Assembly (NCBI RefSeq): GCF_037892605.1
Contig: NZ_JBBKTU010000001.1
Location: forward strand, 620,001 to 684,000
DNA from: Lacibacter sp. H407
GTDB taxonomy: Bacteria > Bacteroidota > Bacteroidia > Chitinophagales > Chitinophagaceae
Reading direction: 5' to 3'
DNA: 64,000 bases
Positions 28,301 to 35,290 of the stretch are shown here, piece after piece (position 1 is the first letter of the stretch; every line of letters starts with the position of its first letter). The notes under the pieces were generated by a model that was given only the letters and a program-made list of their open reading frames with translations, had not been told where the DNA came from and searched no databases. The translations under genes were made by a program, and so were the position numbers.

Positions 28301-29266
28301 GGAAATATTATTGCTGAAATTGATGCAAACAACAACGATCTTGGCGATATCAGTACATCATTTTTTACAAGAACGGGAGCACCGGTAAGAACTGGGTTTG
28401 GCAACAAATATTTAAACCGTAACGTAACAATTAACGTACAAAATAATCCGCCTGCAACACCTGTTTCTGTAAGATTATATATTACTGGAAAAGAACTGGC
28501 AGATATGATCGCAACCTCTGGCAGCAATGTTACTAGTATTACTGATCTGTCTGTCTTTAAAAACAATGACCCCTGTGGTACAACAATGGCTTCGTCTGCA
28601 TTAGGACAAACAGTTACCGGAAAATATGTTCAGTCATCTTATGGACATGCCATTCAGTTTGATGTTACATCCTTCTCCAGTTTCTACTTTATGTCTTCGT
28701 CTTCAACGTTACCGTTTGACCTATTCAGCTTTACCGGTAAAGCGATCAATGATAATTCAAGACTTGAATGGGTAGTGAACAACGAAGTGGATGTGATCTC
28801 TTATTCAGTAGAACGCAGCCTTGACAATGTAAACTTTGAAGAGATCGGAAAGGTGGATGCTAAAAACATCCCGGCTACAAACCTCACCTACAATTTCATT
28901 GATTACAATGCAGGCAAACTGGCAAACAAAGTTTACTACCGTGTACATTCAAATGAAAACAATGGTGCTAAGAAATATACCGATATCATTGATGTAAGTT
29001 TTGGAGCACTACAAGACGTTTACGTAAATGTGTTCCCGAATCCGGTTATCGAAAAAACAACTGTTACCATCAATGCTATTGCTGACGAAACTGCTCAATT
29101 AAGAGTAATTGACAATACTGGTCGTACTATTCAAACACTGGAGATCAACCTTGTAAAAGGTAAAACCAACTTACAACTTGATCTGAATAATTATAAACCA
29201 GGTGTTTACTTCCTTGATATTACCGGCAAATCAATCAATGAAAAAGTAAAACTCATCAAACAATAA
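25304..29266 (+). CDS. T9SS protein: three PPC-like repeats fused to a glucose/sorbosone dehydrogenase-like propeller (1320 aa)
   Basis: Start ATG 25304 gives a clear signal peptide, MKRILFISFFCAISFISYAQ; the in-frame start at 25178 adds 42 residues without one. Three repeats begin NNDCAGAISV, NDVCTGATNI and NDNCAGALVL and match those of the minus-strand paralogues. From about residue 455 a six-bladed propeller of the PQQ-dependent sugar dehydrogenase type follows: DPWEITYGPDNYLWVTEAKG, GGFAGMALHPNF, GDHNSQRM, AYEGKILRF, WSIGIRNNQGFAYNP and HSEGWSGLDIYTH. A fibronectin-like part and a type A sorting domain (NVFPNPVIEKTTV to KLIKQ) end the protein. The likely role is oxidation or binding of sugars at the cell surface; PQQ use is inferred from the family only. 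Confidence 0.85.
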   Translation: MKRILFISFFCAISFISYAQPANNDCAGAISVVVNSDATCTSTTSGTTIAATQTITRCAGGTTADDDVWFNFIATASSHVITITPSGASPITNIVLEAYSGDCSSLSSYGCVNNTSGSSSETTTLTGLTSGVTYYFRVYSSGNGSGQGTFTACVSLLPPPSNDVCTGATNISPVTICGATTNQTLLNATTTGSPTNGAGTTRDVWYTFTTPANIRNVQIAASNFGGSLTSSNTFIEAFTSSSCAAGVFTGTSIGTTASGTSSLSLTNLTPATQYYFRVFTTGTATGGTAANWGFDICVSYTAVPSNDNCAGALVLTSGTTNSTGSVLNAAASGTTVGCATGTPDDDVWFSYTTGSTQTYASITVTPGATLSANGAMIQVYSGACGSLASIACGQGELTISSGLAPSTQYYIRVYSSSAYSTTPAAESVANNFSILVSAPPTSTSITSGKMNEVYRQTILSAANVLADPWEITYGPDNYLWVTEAKGYKLNRIHPVTGAKQVVLDVSQGSTFLPAPDQTFNRQFDISANNPQGGFAGMALHPNFTGASGGENYVYVSYVHTWNGGIVYTNRIVRFLYNHSTNKLESPVSICDTIPGSGDHNSQRMIIAPMTQGGSDYYLFYAAGDMGAGQQFPTSANITRPMKAQHINAYEGKILRFALSDTCSGTGNQKWIPASNPYNDVAPIVGKSAVWSIGIRNNQGFAYNPALNILYGSSHGPFSDDEINIIEGFKNYGHPIVIGYAADGNYNGTTTPGLSTSTSAGVSFGWTGGSYTVDGQAAAASSAPPIGNEVTNMNTINASASLYGAYKDPLFTAYPGTGAGTVSSIWSAATTPGNAGWHSEGWSGLDIYTHTLIPGWKNSLLAAGLKWGRTIRLKLNDAGTAVIPTAGADTVTYFQSTNRYRDIAFAPNGKEIFLSMDRSSAASAATVGNPVATVSACAGCVIKYEFLGYNPTGASPFPSSIPTSIPIDSSTSAGCVTATAVTINASNGNNNLWVPITGPNGNIIAEIDANNNDLGDISTSFFTRTGAPVRTGFGNKYLNRNVTINVQNNPPATPVSVRLYITGKELADMIATSGSNVTSITDLSVFKNNDPCGTTMASSALGQTVTGKYVQSSYGHAIQFDVTSFSSFYFMSSSSTLPFDLFSFTGKAINDNSRLEWVVNNEVDVISYSVERSLDNVNFEEIGKVDAKNIPATNLTYNFIDYNAGKLANKVYYRVHSNENNGAKKYTDIIDVSFGALQDVYVNVFPNPVIEKTTVTINAIADETAQLRVIDNTGRTIQTLEINLVKGKTNLQLDLNNYKPGVYFLDITGKSINEKVKLIKQ

Positions 29267-29280
29267 AACCCTGTTAAAGT

Positions 29281-29312
29281 AAAACCCTTGCCAAACAATG
29301 GCAGGGGTTTTG
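29281..29312 (+). terminator. Rho-independent terminator after the dehydrogenase-fusion gene
   Basis: AAAACCCTTGCCA (29281-29293) pairs with TGGCAGGGGTTTT (29299-29311) with one G-T pair and a 5-base loop. It starts 15 bases after the stop at 29266. Confidence 0.8.
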
Positions 29313-29339
29313 TCTTTAATAACCTGTAAAACCTATAAC

Positions 29340-29561
29340 ATGCAAAACACATTGATCCCTGCTTCATTTTTGTCTGTAGCACTGGCAAATCACAAATCGA
29401 TATTGAAGAGCGATGACAATACCTATCTCATCCGGGAAACAGATACAAATCACTTTTCAAGACTTTACAGCCTGTTCTTTGGAGGTACTGCACAAGTCGC
29501 TAAGCCAACCGAACAACAACAAATATTTTCAGAACCTGATGAATACAGCAGTTATGAATAA
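29340..29561 (+). CDS. Small protein of unknown function (73 aa)
   Basis: ATG 29340 begins MQNTLIPASFLSVALANHKS and the frame ends at TAA 29559-29561. It lies between two terminators, so it forms its own transcription unit if it is real. No signal peptide or membrane helix is clear, and the C-terminal part is acidic (EPDEYSSYE). No family was recognised. The support is a terminator placed directly after the stop codon and an otherwise empty gap. An upstream in-frame start at 29298 would lie inside the previous terminator and was rejected. Confidence 0.5.
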   Translation: MQNTLIPASFLSVALANHKSILKSDDNTYLIRETDTNHFSRLYSLFFGGTAQVAKPTEQQQIFSEPDEYSSYE

Positions 29562-29592
29562 AAAAAAAGAGAAGCTAGCTTCTCCTTTTTTG
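29560..29592. terminator. Bidirectional terminator between the 73-aa gene and fumC
   Basis: The perfect palindrome GAGAAGCTAGCTTCTC (29569-29584) is preceded by an A run and followed by CTTTTTT. It works for the plus-strand small gene and for fumC, which ends at 29611. Confidence 0.85.
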
Positions 29593-29610
29593 TTTTCAGT
29601 CGATCGTTCT

Positions 29611-31008
29611 TTATATTTTTCCAACCATGTTTGCAGGGATCACCCACTCATCAAATTGCTCTGGCGTAACATAACCAAGTTTCACCGCCATTTCTTTCAG
29701 CGTTGTTCCTTGCTTATGTGCTTTTTGTGCAATCTCCGCAGCTTTGTAATAACCGATCTTGGTGTTGAGTGAAGTAACCAACATCAAACTGTTTTCTACA
29801 TGCTTTTTAATGTTTGCTTCAATTGGCTCAATGCCCACTGCACATTTATCATTAAAGCTTACACAACCATCACCTATCAATCTTGCACTATGCAGAAAGT
29901 TGTAGATCATTACAGGTTTAAATACATTCAATTCAAAATGCCCCATTGCACCACCAACATTGATTGCTACATCATTACCCATTACTTGTGCAGCGATCAT
30001 AGTTAATGCTTCGCATTGAGTTGGGTTTACCTTACCTGGCATAATAGAAGAACCTGGCTCATTATCAGGAATAAAAATTTCACCAATACCGCTGCGTGGG
30101 CCACTGCTCAACATACGAATATCGTTTGCGATCTTCATCAAGCTAACTGCAACTGTTTTCAATGCACCGTGTGCTTCAACAATAGCATCATGTGCTGCCA
30201 ACGCTTCAAACTTATTCTCGGCCGTTTTGAACGGAAGCTTAGTGAGTTTGGCAATATGCTTGGCTACATTCACATCGTATTTTGGAGGTGTGTTGATACC
30301 TGTACCAACTGCAGTACCACCTAATGCCAATTCACTTAAATGTGCCAATGTATTTTTGATCGCTTTCAATCCATGATCTAATTGCGATACATAACCGCTG
30401 AACTCCTGCCCTACTGTAAGCGGCGTTGCATCCATAAAATGCGTACGACCGATCTTCACTACTTTCTTATAAGCCTTTGCCTTCTTATCTAATGTATTCC
30501 GCAACTTCTCTATTCCGGGAATCGTTGTTTCTATCAGAATCTTATATGCCGCAATATGCATCGCAGTTGGGAATGTATCGTTACTGCTTTGGCTTTTGTT
30601 TACATCATCATTTGGATGCAGATATTTTTCTTTATCATCAAGTTTACCCCCATTGATCACATGACCACGATAAGCAATCACTTCGTTCACATTCATATTG
30701 CTTTGTGTACCGCTACCGGTTTGCCAAACAACTAAGGGAAAAAAATCATCCAGCTTTCCTTCCAGAATTTCTTTACACACTTTACCGATCAACACAGCTT
30801 TCTTTTTCGGCAACACACCTGCTTCATTGTTTGTAATAGCGGCTGCATGTTTCAGATAAGCAAATGCACGGATAATTTCTTTTGGCATGCGGTTGATATC
30901 CTGTGCAATTTTAAAATTGTCGATGCTGCGTTGGGTTTGTGCACCGTAATAAGCGTTAACGGGAACTTTTACTTCTCCCATTGTATCTTTTTCAATTCTG
31001 AAGCTCAT
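29611..31008 (-). CDS. fumC: Class II fumarate hydratase
   Basis: The protein has 465 residues, the usual length of the iron-independent fumarase that interconverts fumarate and malate in the citric acid cycle. The superfamily signature [15 protein letters not shown] lies near 317-331. Other conserved parts are [14 protein letters not shown] (about 97-110), [18 protein letters not shown] (about 183-200) and the substrate-binding [10 protein letters not shown] segment. The start [16 protein letters not shown] is typical. The neighbours are unrelated, so it is probably monocistronic, with a TAACTTTG promoter box 34 bases upstream and a strong terminator downstream. Confusion with aspartase or argininosuccinate lyase is unlikely given the motifs. 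Confidence 0.95.
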   Translation of the reverse strand: MSFRIEKDTMGEVKVPVNAYYGAQTQRSIDNFKIAQDINRMPKEIIRAFAYLKHAAAITNNEAGVLPKKKAVLIGKVCKEILEGKLDDFFPLVVWQTGSGTQSNMNVNEVIAYRGHVINGGKLDDKEKYLHPNDDVNKSQSSNDTFPTAMHIAAYKILIETTIPGIEKLRNTLDKKAKAYKKVVKIGRTHFMDATPLTVGQEFSGYVSQLDHGLKAIKNTLAHLSELALGGTAVGTGINTPPKYDVNVAKHIAKLTKLPFKTAENKFEALAAHDAIVEAHGALKTVAVSLMKIANDIRMLSSGPRSGIGEIFIPDNEPGSSIMPGKVNPTQCEALTMIAAQVMGNDVAINVGGAMGHFELNVFKPVMIYNFLHSARLIGDGCVSFNDKCAVGIEPIEANIKKHVENSLMLVTSLNTKIGYYKAAEIAQKAHKQGTTLKEMAVKLGYVTPEQFDEWVIPANMVGKI

Positions 31009-31042
31009 AATAAATGATTTTTTGTAAGTTCGGAAAGTGCCG

Positions 31043-31050
31043 CAAAGTTA
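31043..31050 (-). promoter_or_regulatory. Promoter -7 box (TAACTTTG) for fumC
   Basis: Exact TANNTTTG match on the minus strand, with 34 bases between the box and the fumC ATG at 31008. It is one of the longer leaders among the boxes in this window. Confidence 0.45.
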
Positions 31051-31094
31051 GGTGTTAACTGAGTTGGATTTCCTAATTTGAGTAATCAAATCAT

Positions 31095-32513
31095 ATGACA
31101 AAATTCATTTTTTCAATCGCAGCTTGCTTTGTCCTCACTATTGTTTGCTTTGGACAAAACCCTAACCCCGTGCCAACGCCTCAACAACTCAAATGGCATA
31201 ATTCAGAATTCTATCTGTTTGCCCATTTTGGTCCCAATACATTTACCGATAAAGAATGGGGACATGGTGATGAGCCGGAAGATATCTTCAACCCCACAGA
31301 GCTTGATTGTCGCCAATGGTGCCGTATTGCAAAAGAAGCGGGTGCAACAGGCATCATCATCACCGCCAAACATCATGACGGGTTTTGTTTATGGCCGAGT
31401 AAGTATTCCAAACACACCGTTCGTGAAAGCAAATGGAAGGATGGCAAAGGTGATGTGTTGAAAGAATTAGCTGCTGCCTGCAAAGAATTTGGATTGAACT
31501 TTGGTGTTTATATTTCTCCCTGGGACCGTAACCATCCTGATTATGGTACTAAAAAATACAATGATGTATTTGTGAATATGATGAAAGAACTGTTCACCAA
31601 TTATGGGCCCATTACCGAACTGTGGTGGGATGGTGCCAATGGCGAAGGGCCAAATGGCAAAAAACAAGTGTACGACTGGAAACGTTTTAAAGAAACCGTT
31701 CGAAAACTATCTCCAACAACAGTCGTGTTTAGCGATATTGGTCCTGATATTCGCTGGGTAGGAAATGAAAAAGGAATTGCAGGCACAACGAATTGGAACA
31801 CGTTAAACATTGATGGTTTTACTCCCGGACTTGGTGCGCCCTCAACAGATACTTTGAATGTGGGAAACAAATATGGTACACATTGGATTCCTGCTGAATG
31901 TGATGTTAGTATTCGCCCGGGTTGGTTTTATCATGCAGAAGAAGATAACAAAGTAAAATCTCCGGAAGAGTTGTTGCAGTTGTATTTAAAATCAGTTGGG
32001 CGTGGTACAACATTGTTGTTGAATGTGCCGCCTGACAGACGAGGGAAGTTCCATGCAAATGATTCGGCTGCTTTGGTTGGGTTTCGGAAACTGAGAACAG
32101 AAAATTTTACAAAGAATCTTGCACTAAGAAGTAAAGGTTATTTTATACCACACAATGGCTCGAGGCCAGCGCCTGCTTTAAATGATGCAACTAGTCAAAC
32201 ATCGGAAACAATTACCAATTTTAATTCTGTTGGATTAATTTTTGATATCCCTGAAAAAATTAATTGTATTGTGTTGAATGAAGACCTCCAAAATGGACAA
32301 GCTTGTGCGCAGTACAGAATAGTATTATTGAACAAGGAGCGTGAGGTAATAAAGGAGTTAAAGGGTACAACCATTGGAAGAAAGCGGATCATCACATTCC
32401 CGGCAATTGAAAATATCAGCATCATCAGTCTTGTAATTGATGAGCAGAAAAAGCCGACGGTGATCAGTGAAATAGAAGCGTATCTTGTTAGCGAAATGCT
32501 GATTGAAAAATAG
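31095..32513 (+). CDS. Secreted alpha-L-fucosidase (GH29)
   Basis: The protein has 472 residues with the Sec signal peptide MTKFIFSIAACFVLTIVCFG; no lipobox fits the expected place, so it is probably periplasmic. The GH29 barrel follows: WHNSEFYLFAHFGPNTFTD, ITAKHHDGFCLWPSKYS, LNFGVYISPWDRNHPDYG, and ELWWDGANG, where D179 is at the place of the family's catalytic nucleophile. TTLLLNVPPDRRG near 305 is also diagnostic. The C-terminal ~120 residues form a small beta-sandwich. GH29 enzymes remove alpha-linked L-fucose from glycans; the linkage preference cannot be read here. Its 3' end is one base from the converging gene at 32515, and no terminator separates them. No susC/susD pair is nearby, so it is not in an evident polysaccharide utilisation locus. 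Confidence 0.92.
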   Translation: MTKFIFSIAACFVLTIVCFGQNPNPVPTPQQLKWHNSEFYLFAHFGPNTFTDKEWGHGDEPEDIFNPTELDCRQWCRIAKEAGATGIIITAKHHDGFCLWPSKYSKHTVRESKWKDGKGDVLKELAAACKEFGLNFGVYISPWDRNHPDYGTKKYNDVFVNMMKELFTNYGPITELWWDGANGEGPNGKKQVYDWKRFKETVRKLSPTTVVFSDIGPDIRWVGNEKGIAGTTNWNTLNIDGFTPGLGAPSTDTLNVGNKYGTHWIPAECDVSIRPGWFYHAEEDNKVKSPEELLQLYLKSVGRGTTLLLNVPPDRRGKFHANDSAALVGFRKLRTENFTKNLALRSKGYFIPHNGSRPAPALNDATSQTSETITNFNSVGLIFDIPEKINCIVLNEDLQNGQACAQYRIVLLNKEREVIKELKGTTIGRKRIITFPAIENISIISLVIDEQKKPTVISEIEAYLVSEMLIEK

Positions 32514-32514
32514 A

Positions 32515-33210
32515 CTACAACTTTGCCATATATGTAATCAGGTTGACAACATCAGTCCGTGAAAAAAAATTGACCTTATTACCATCCAGGTATTGCTTCA
32601 GCTGATTTTCTTTTTCAGGATAGATCGAAAAAATATTCTTTCTGTTGACAGGCACAAATTGATTGAACCTGTTACCAATAAACAGTGCTTTTTTATAGGC
32701 TATCGTTGTAATTACATTGGGAGTAAGATTCATTTTTCTTCCATCCGGAGCTATAAAGCCACCTTGTGAAACACCGGCACCTTCGGTGTTGGTACCGAAA
32801 GCGCCTATTTTTTTTGTATTCACAGTAGTAAAAAAGCCAGCCACCGCCAATTTCACATCTCCCATTGTTGTGTCAAGTTTTACAAATTTATTTTGAGCAT
32901 AGTAAAATTGATCCTTCCCGATATATATATACTTAACTTCTTCCGGATTTGCAATTGTAACTGTATCGCCATTTGCATCAATAAAAAGGATCTCTTCAAA
33001 AATCAAATGGTAGTTCAGTTTTGCTGCTGAATTTATCCCGTTTTTCAGAAACACAATGCCCTGCTCAAATTGAGGAAATTCGTATGCTTCGCTTTGCGGA
33101 ACAGCATCCAGCAGATTTCCGCCCGGTTGAATCGTGTAAAATTTTTGTGTTTGAGCAAATAAGCCGGTAAACGAAAATACCAAGATACCGAGTGAAAAAT
33201 ATTTGATCAT
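32515..33210 (-). CDS. Secreted protein of unknown function, tandem paralogue 2 (231 aa)
   Basis: A signal peptide, MIKYFSLGILVFSFTGLFAQ, is followed by a mature protein of about 210 residues beginning TQKFYTIQPGGNLLDAVPQ. It aligns along its whole length with the upstream neighbour (33262-33954): both share FYTIQPG/KYTIQPG, FxNGxxSxAxLNY, EEILF, FVKLDT, VAGFF, NALFIGNKFNQF-like and KKNIFSxYPEKE. No known domain was recognised. The strand-rich pattern suggests a beta fold. The two genes are 51 bases apart in one direction, so they are probably an operon made by duplication. The C-terminal NIFSIYPEKENQLKQYLD region looks like an alpha-helical end. Function is unknown. Confidence 0.75.
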   Translation of the reverse strand: MIKYFSLGILVFSFTGLFAQTQKFYTIQPGGNLLDAVPQSEAYEFPQFEQGIVFLKNGINSAAKLNYHLIFEEILFIDANGDTVTIANPEEVKYIYIGKDQFYYAQNKFVKLDTTMGDVKLAVAGFFTTVNTKKIGAFGTNTEGAGVSQGGFIAPDGRKMNLTPNVITTIAYKKALFIGNRFNQFVPVNRKNIFSIYPEKENQLKQYLDGNKVNFFSRTDVVNLITYMAKL

Positions 33211-33261
33211 GCGTTCAGTTAGTTTTGATTTGGTAACAAAGAAAATTTCAGGTTGCTCAAG

Positions 33262-33954
33262 TTAATGCCTGCTCATGTATTCAATTAATTGTACGAGATG
33301 CTGCCGTGATGTAAAATCGACTTTCGTATTATTTAAATACTTTACAAGTTCAGCTTCCTTCTCCGGATAAAGTGAAAAAATATTTTTCTTCGTTACTGTT
33401 ATAAATTGATTAAACTTATTCCCGATAAACAGAGCGTTTCTCCTGGCGATTGTTGTAACAATATTTGGAACAAGATCCAGTTTTACATTAGCTGGAGTAA
33501 CAAAGGAACCATATGAATCTGTTCCTCCATCAGTTGTAGAACCATAGGCACCTACCTTTCTTTTGCCGACAACCACAAAGAAACCGGCAACTCCGATCTT
33601 AATATCTCCAATTACAGTATCCAACTTTACAAATCTATTTGTTGCGTAGAAGAATTGATCGCTTCCAATATTGACAGACTTTACTTCGTTTGGATTCAGA
33701 ATTGTAAGCGTATCGTTATCAGGCGAAACAAAAAGAATTTCCTCATTGATAAAATTATAGTTGAGTCGTGCTTTAGATCTTACTCCATTCCTAAAATAGA
33801 CCACCCCTTCTTGAAAACCGGGATATTCATACATTTCATTTTTCGGAACTATTTCAAGAAGACTCTCGCCGGGCTGTATGGTGTATTTTTTTTGCGTCTG
33901 AGCAAAAGGAGATAAGTAAGTTAATAACAACACTATGAGCAAGATGCTTTTCAT
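33262..33954 (-). CDS. Secreted protein of unknown function, tandem paralogue 1 (230 aa)
   Basis: ATG 33954 was chosen because it opens directly with the signal peptide MKSILLIVLLLTYLSPFAQ; the longer start at 33984 puts a charged stretch in front of it. The mature part, TQKKYTIQPGESLLEIVPKN onwards, is a full-length paralogue of the next gene (32515-33210). The repeated layout is: an opening YTIQPG segment, FRNGVRSKARLNYNFINEEILF, a VKSVNIGSDQFFYATNRFVK strand set, a Gly-rich middle (GAYGSTTDGGTDSYGS) and KKNIFSLYPEKEAELVKYLN. No domain name can be given. It is presumably periplasmic or on the cell surface. Confidence 0.75.
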   Translation of the reverse strand: MKSILLIVLLLTYLSPFAQTQKKYTIQPGESLLEIVPKNEMYEYPGFQEGVVYFRNGVRSKARLNYNFINEEILFVSPDNDTLTILNPNEVKSVNIGSDQFFYATNRFVKLDTVIGDIKIGVAGFFVVVGKRKVGAYGSTTDGGTDSYGSFVTPANVKLDLVPNIVTTIARRNALFIGNKFNQFITVTKKNIFSLYPEKEAELVKYLNNTKVDFTSRQHLVQLIEYMSRH

Positions 33955-34003
33955 TTTCTTCAATATAAATTTACATAAATCCATATGAAAAACTAAACGC
34001 TGT

Positions 34004-34786
34004 TTATTGTTGATTAAAGTTCGCCTTCCGCTTTTCCAGAAAAGCTCCCACCCCCTCTTTCATCTCTTCTGTTCCAAAACACTCACCAAAGAGTTTTATT
34101 TCTGCATCAAATCCATTTACTGAAGAATCATAAAATGCATTCACCGCTGCAATTACTTTTCCAACTGCATTTGGCCCCTTGCTCATGATCGTTATAAGTA
34201 ACTCCTTTGCTTTGGGAAGTAATTCATCCACCGCAACAACATAATTCACCAGCCCGAGTTGCTTTGCTTCGTTGGCATCGATCATCGCAGCTGTCATCAT
34301 CAATTCAAGACCTTTTCCCTTGCCAATAAGCTGCACCAACCGTTGAGTGCCACCATAACCCGGTATCAATCCAAGGTTTACCTCCGGCTGACCAAACTTT
34401 GCATTCTCGCTTGCCAACCGAAAATGACAACTCATAGCCAGTTCGCAACCTCCTCCCAATGCAAAACCATTCACAGCAGCAACAATGGGTTTGGGCGATT
34501 TTTCAATTTTATTGAATACCATTTCCTGCCCTTTTCTTGCTAATGCTTCACCATCCATTGTGCCCATCGAAAGAAATTCGGAAATATCTGCACCGGCAAC
34601 AAATGCTTTTGGTCCGGCACCGGTTACTACAGCACATTTGATAGCAGCATTGCTGTACACTTCATCAACAGCAGCAGATAATTCTTCGATCACTGTTTTA
34701 TTGAGTGCATTTAATTTATCGGGGCGATTAATAGTAATCACAAAAATTCCATCTTCCAAAGAAGTAAGCAATGTTTGATAACTCAT
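34004..34786 (-). CDS. Enoyl-CoA hydratase/isomerase family protein
   Basis: The protein has 260 residues, the normal crotonase length. The oxyanion-hole segment GGGCELAMSCHFRLAS and KFGQPEVNLGLIPGYGGTQR are intact. Both catalytic glutamates of enoyl-CoA hydratase are present: the Glu in FGQPE (about 133) and the Glu in GKGLELMMTA (about 154). Hydration of 2-enoyl-CoA in fatty-acid or amino-acid breakdown is therefore likely. The gene starts 25 bases after the B12-binding protein gene, so the pair is probably one transcript. The C-terminus GAFLEKRKANFNQQ is a standard crotonase end. Confidence 0.9.
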   Translation of the reverse strand: MSYQTLLTSLEDGIFVITINRPDKLNALNKTVIEELSAAVDEVYSNAAIKCAVVTGAGPKAFVAGADISEFLSMGTMDGEALARKGQEMVFNKIEKSPKPIVAAVNGFALGGGCELAMSCHFRLASENAKFGQPEVNLGLIPGYGGTQRLVQLIGKGKGLELMMTAAMIDANEAKQLGLVNYVVAVDELLPKAKELLITIMSKGPNAVGKVIAAVNAFYDSSVNGFDAEIKLFGECFGTEEMKEGVGAFLEKRKANFNQQ

Positions 34787-34811
34787 ATAAGTAAGTTTAA
34801 GAAATGTACAA

Positions 34812-35219
34812 TCAGAAGTTACGATGTTTTGACACCCATTCTTTTATATAAGCCGCAATATCCTGTGTATTGGTACCGGGCAGAAATAATTTACCAACGC
34901 CCATCTTTGTTAATGCATCCACATCTTCATCAGGAATAATGCCGCCGCCTGTAAGCAGCACATCATTCATTTCTTTTTCTTTCATCAAATTCAACAGTCG
35001 GGGAAAAACAGTCATGTGGGCACCACTTAAAATACTTACACCAATTGCATCTACATCTTCCTGCAACGCAGCATTTACCACCATCTCCGGCGTTTGGCGA
35101 AGGCCGGTATAGATTACTTCCATACCTGCATCACGGAGTGCAGTAGCAATTACTTTCGCTCCACGATCGTGGCCGTCCAGTCCAACTTTAGCAACGAGTA
35201 CTCGTACAGGTCTGTTCAT
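34812..35219 (-). CDS. Stand-alone cobalamin (B12)-binding domain protein, methylmalonyl-CoA mutase C-terminal type
   Basis: The protein has 135 residues and consists only of the B12-binding Rossmann-like domain. DGHDRGAK at 15-22 is the DxHxxG motif, with H17 as the lower cobalt ligand. [21 protein letters not shown] and [11 protein letters not shown] are the other conserved loops for the nucleotide tail. It equals the C-terminal domain of methylmalonyl-CoA mutase or the small subunit of related mutases such as isobutyryl-CoA mutase. The catalytic barrel subunit is not in this window. It is followed by an enoyl-CoA hydratase gene 25 bases downstream, suggesting branched-chain acyl-CoA or propionate metabolism. 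Confidence 0.88.
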   Translation of the reverse strand: MNRPVRVLVAKVGLDGHDRGAKVIATALRDAGMEVIYTGLRQTPEMVVNAALQEDVDAIGVSILSGAHMTVFPRLLNLMKEKEMNDVLLTGGGIIPDEDVDALTKMGVGKLFLPGTNTQDIAAYIKEWVSKHRNF

Positions 35220-35290
35220 ACAGCAATGTTATGTTGCGAAAATAGGCATTTCGGCTAACGATTGTAAACTAGTCAAGGCAGAACTAGGGA

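Noticed and set aside
15071-29266. DNA-level tandem repeat or satellite within the T9SS genes
   Set aside because: The ~140-residue repeats are similar in protein but strongly diverged in DNA; they are domains, not a recent DNA repeat.
31095-32513. Fucosidase as a lipoprotein
   Set aside because: The Cys in TIVCFG is preceded by Val and does not fit a lipobox; a normal signal peptidase I site fits better.
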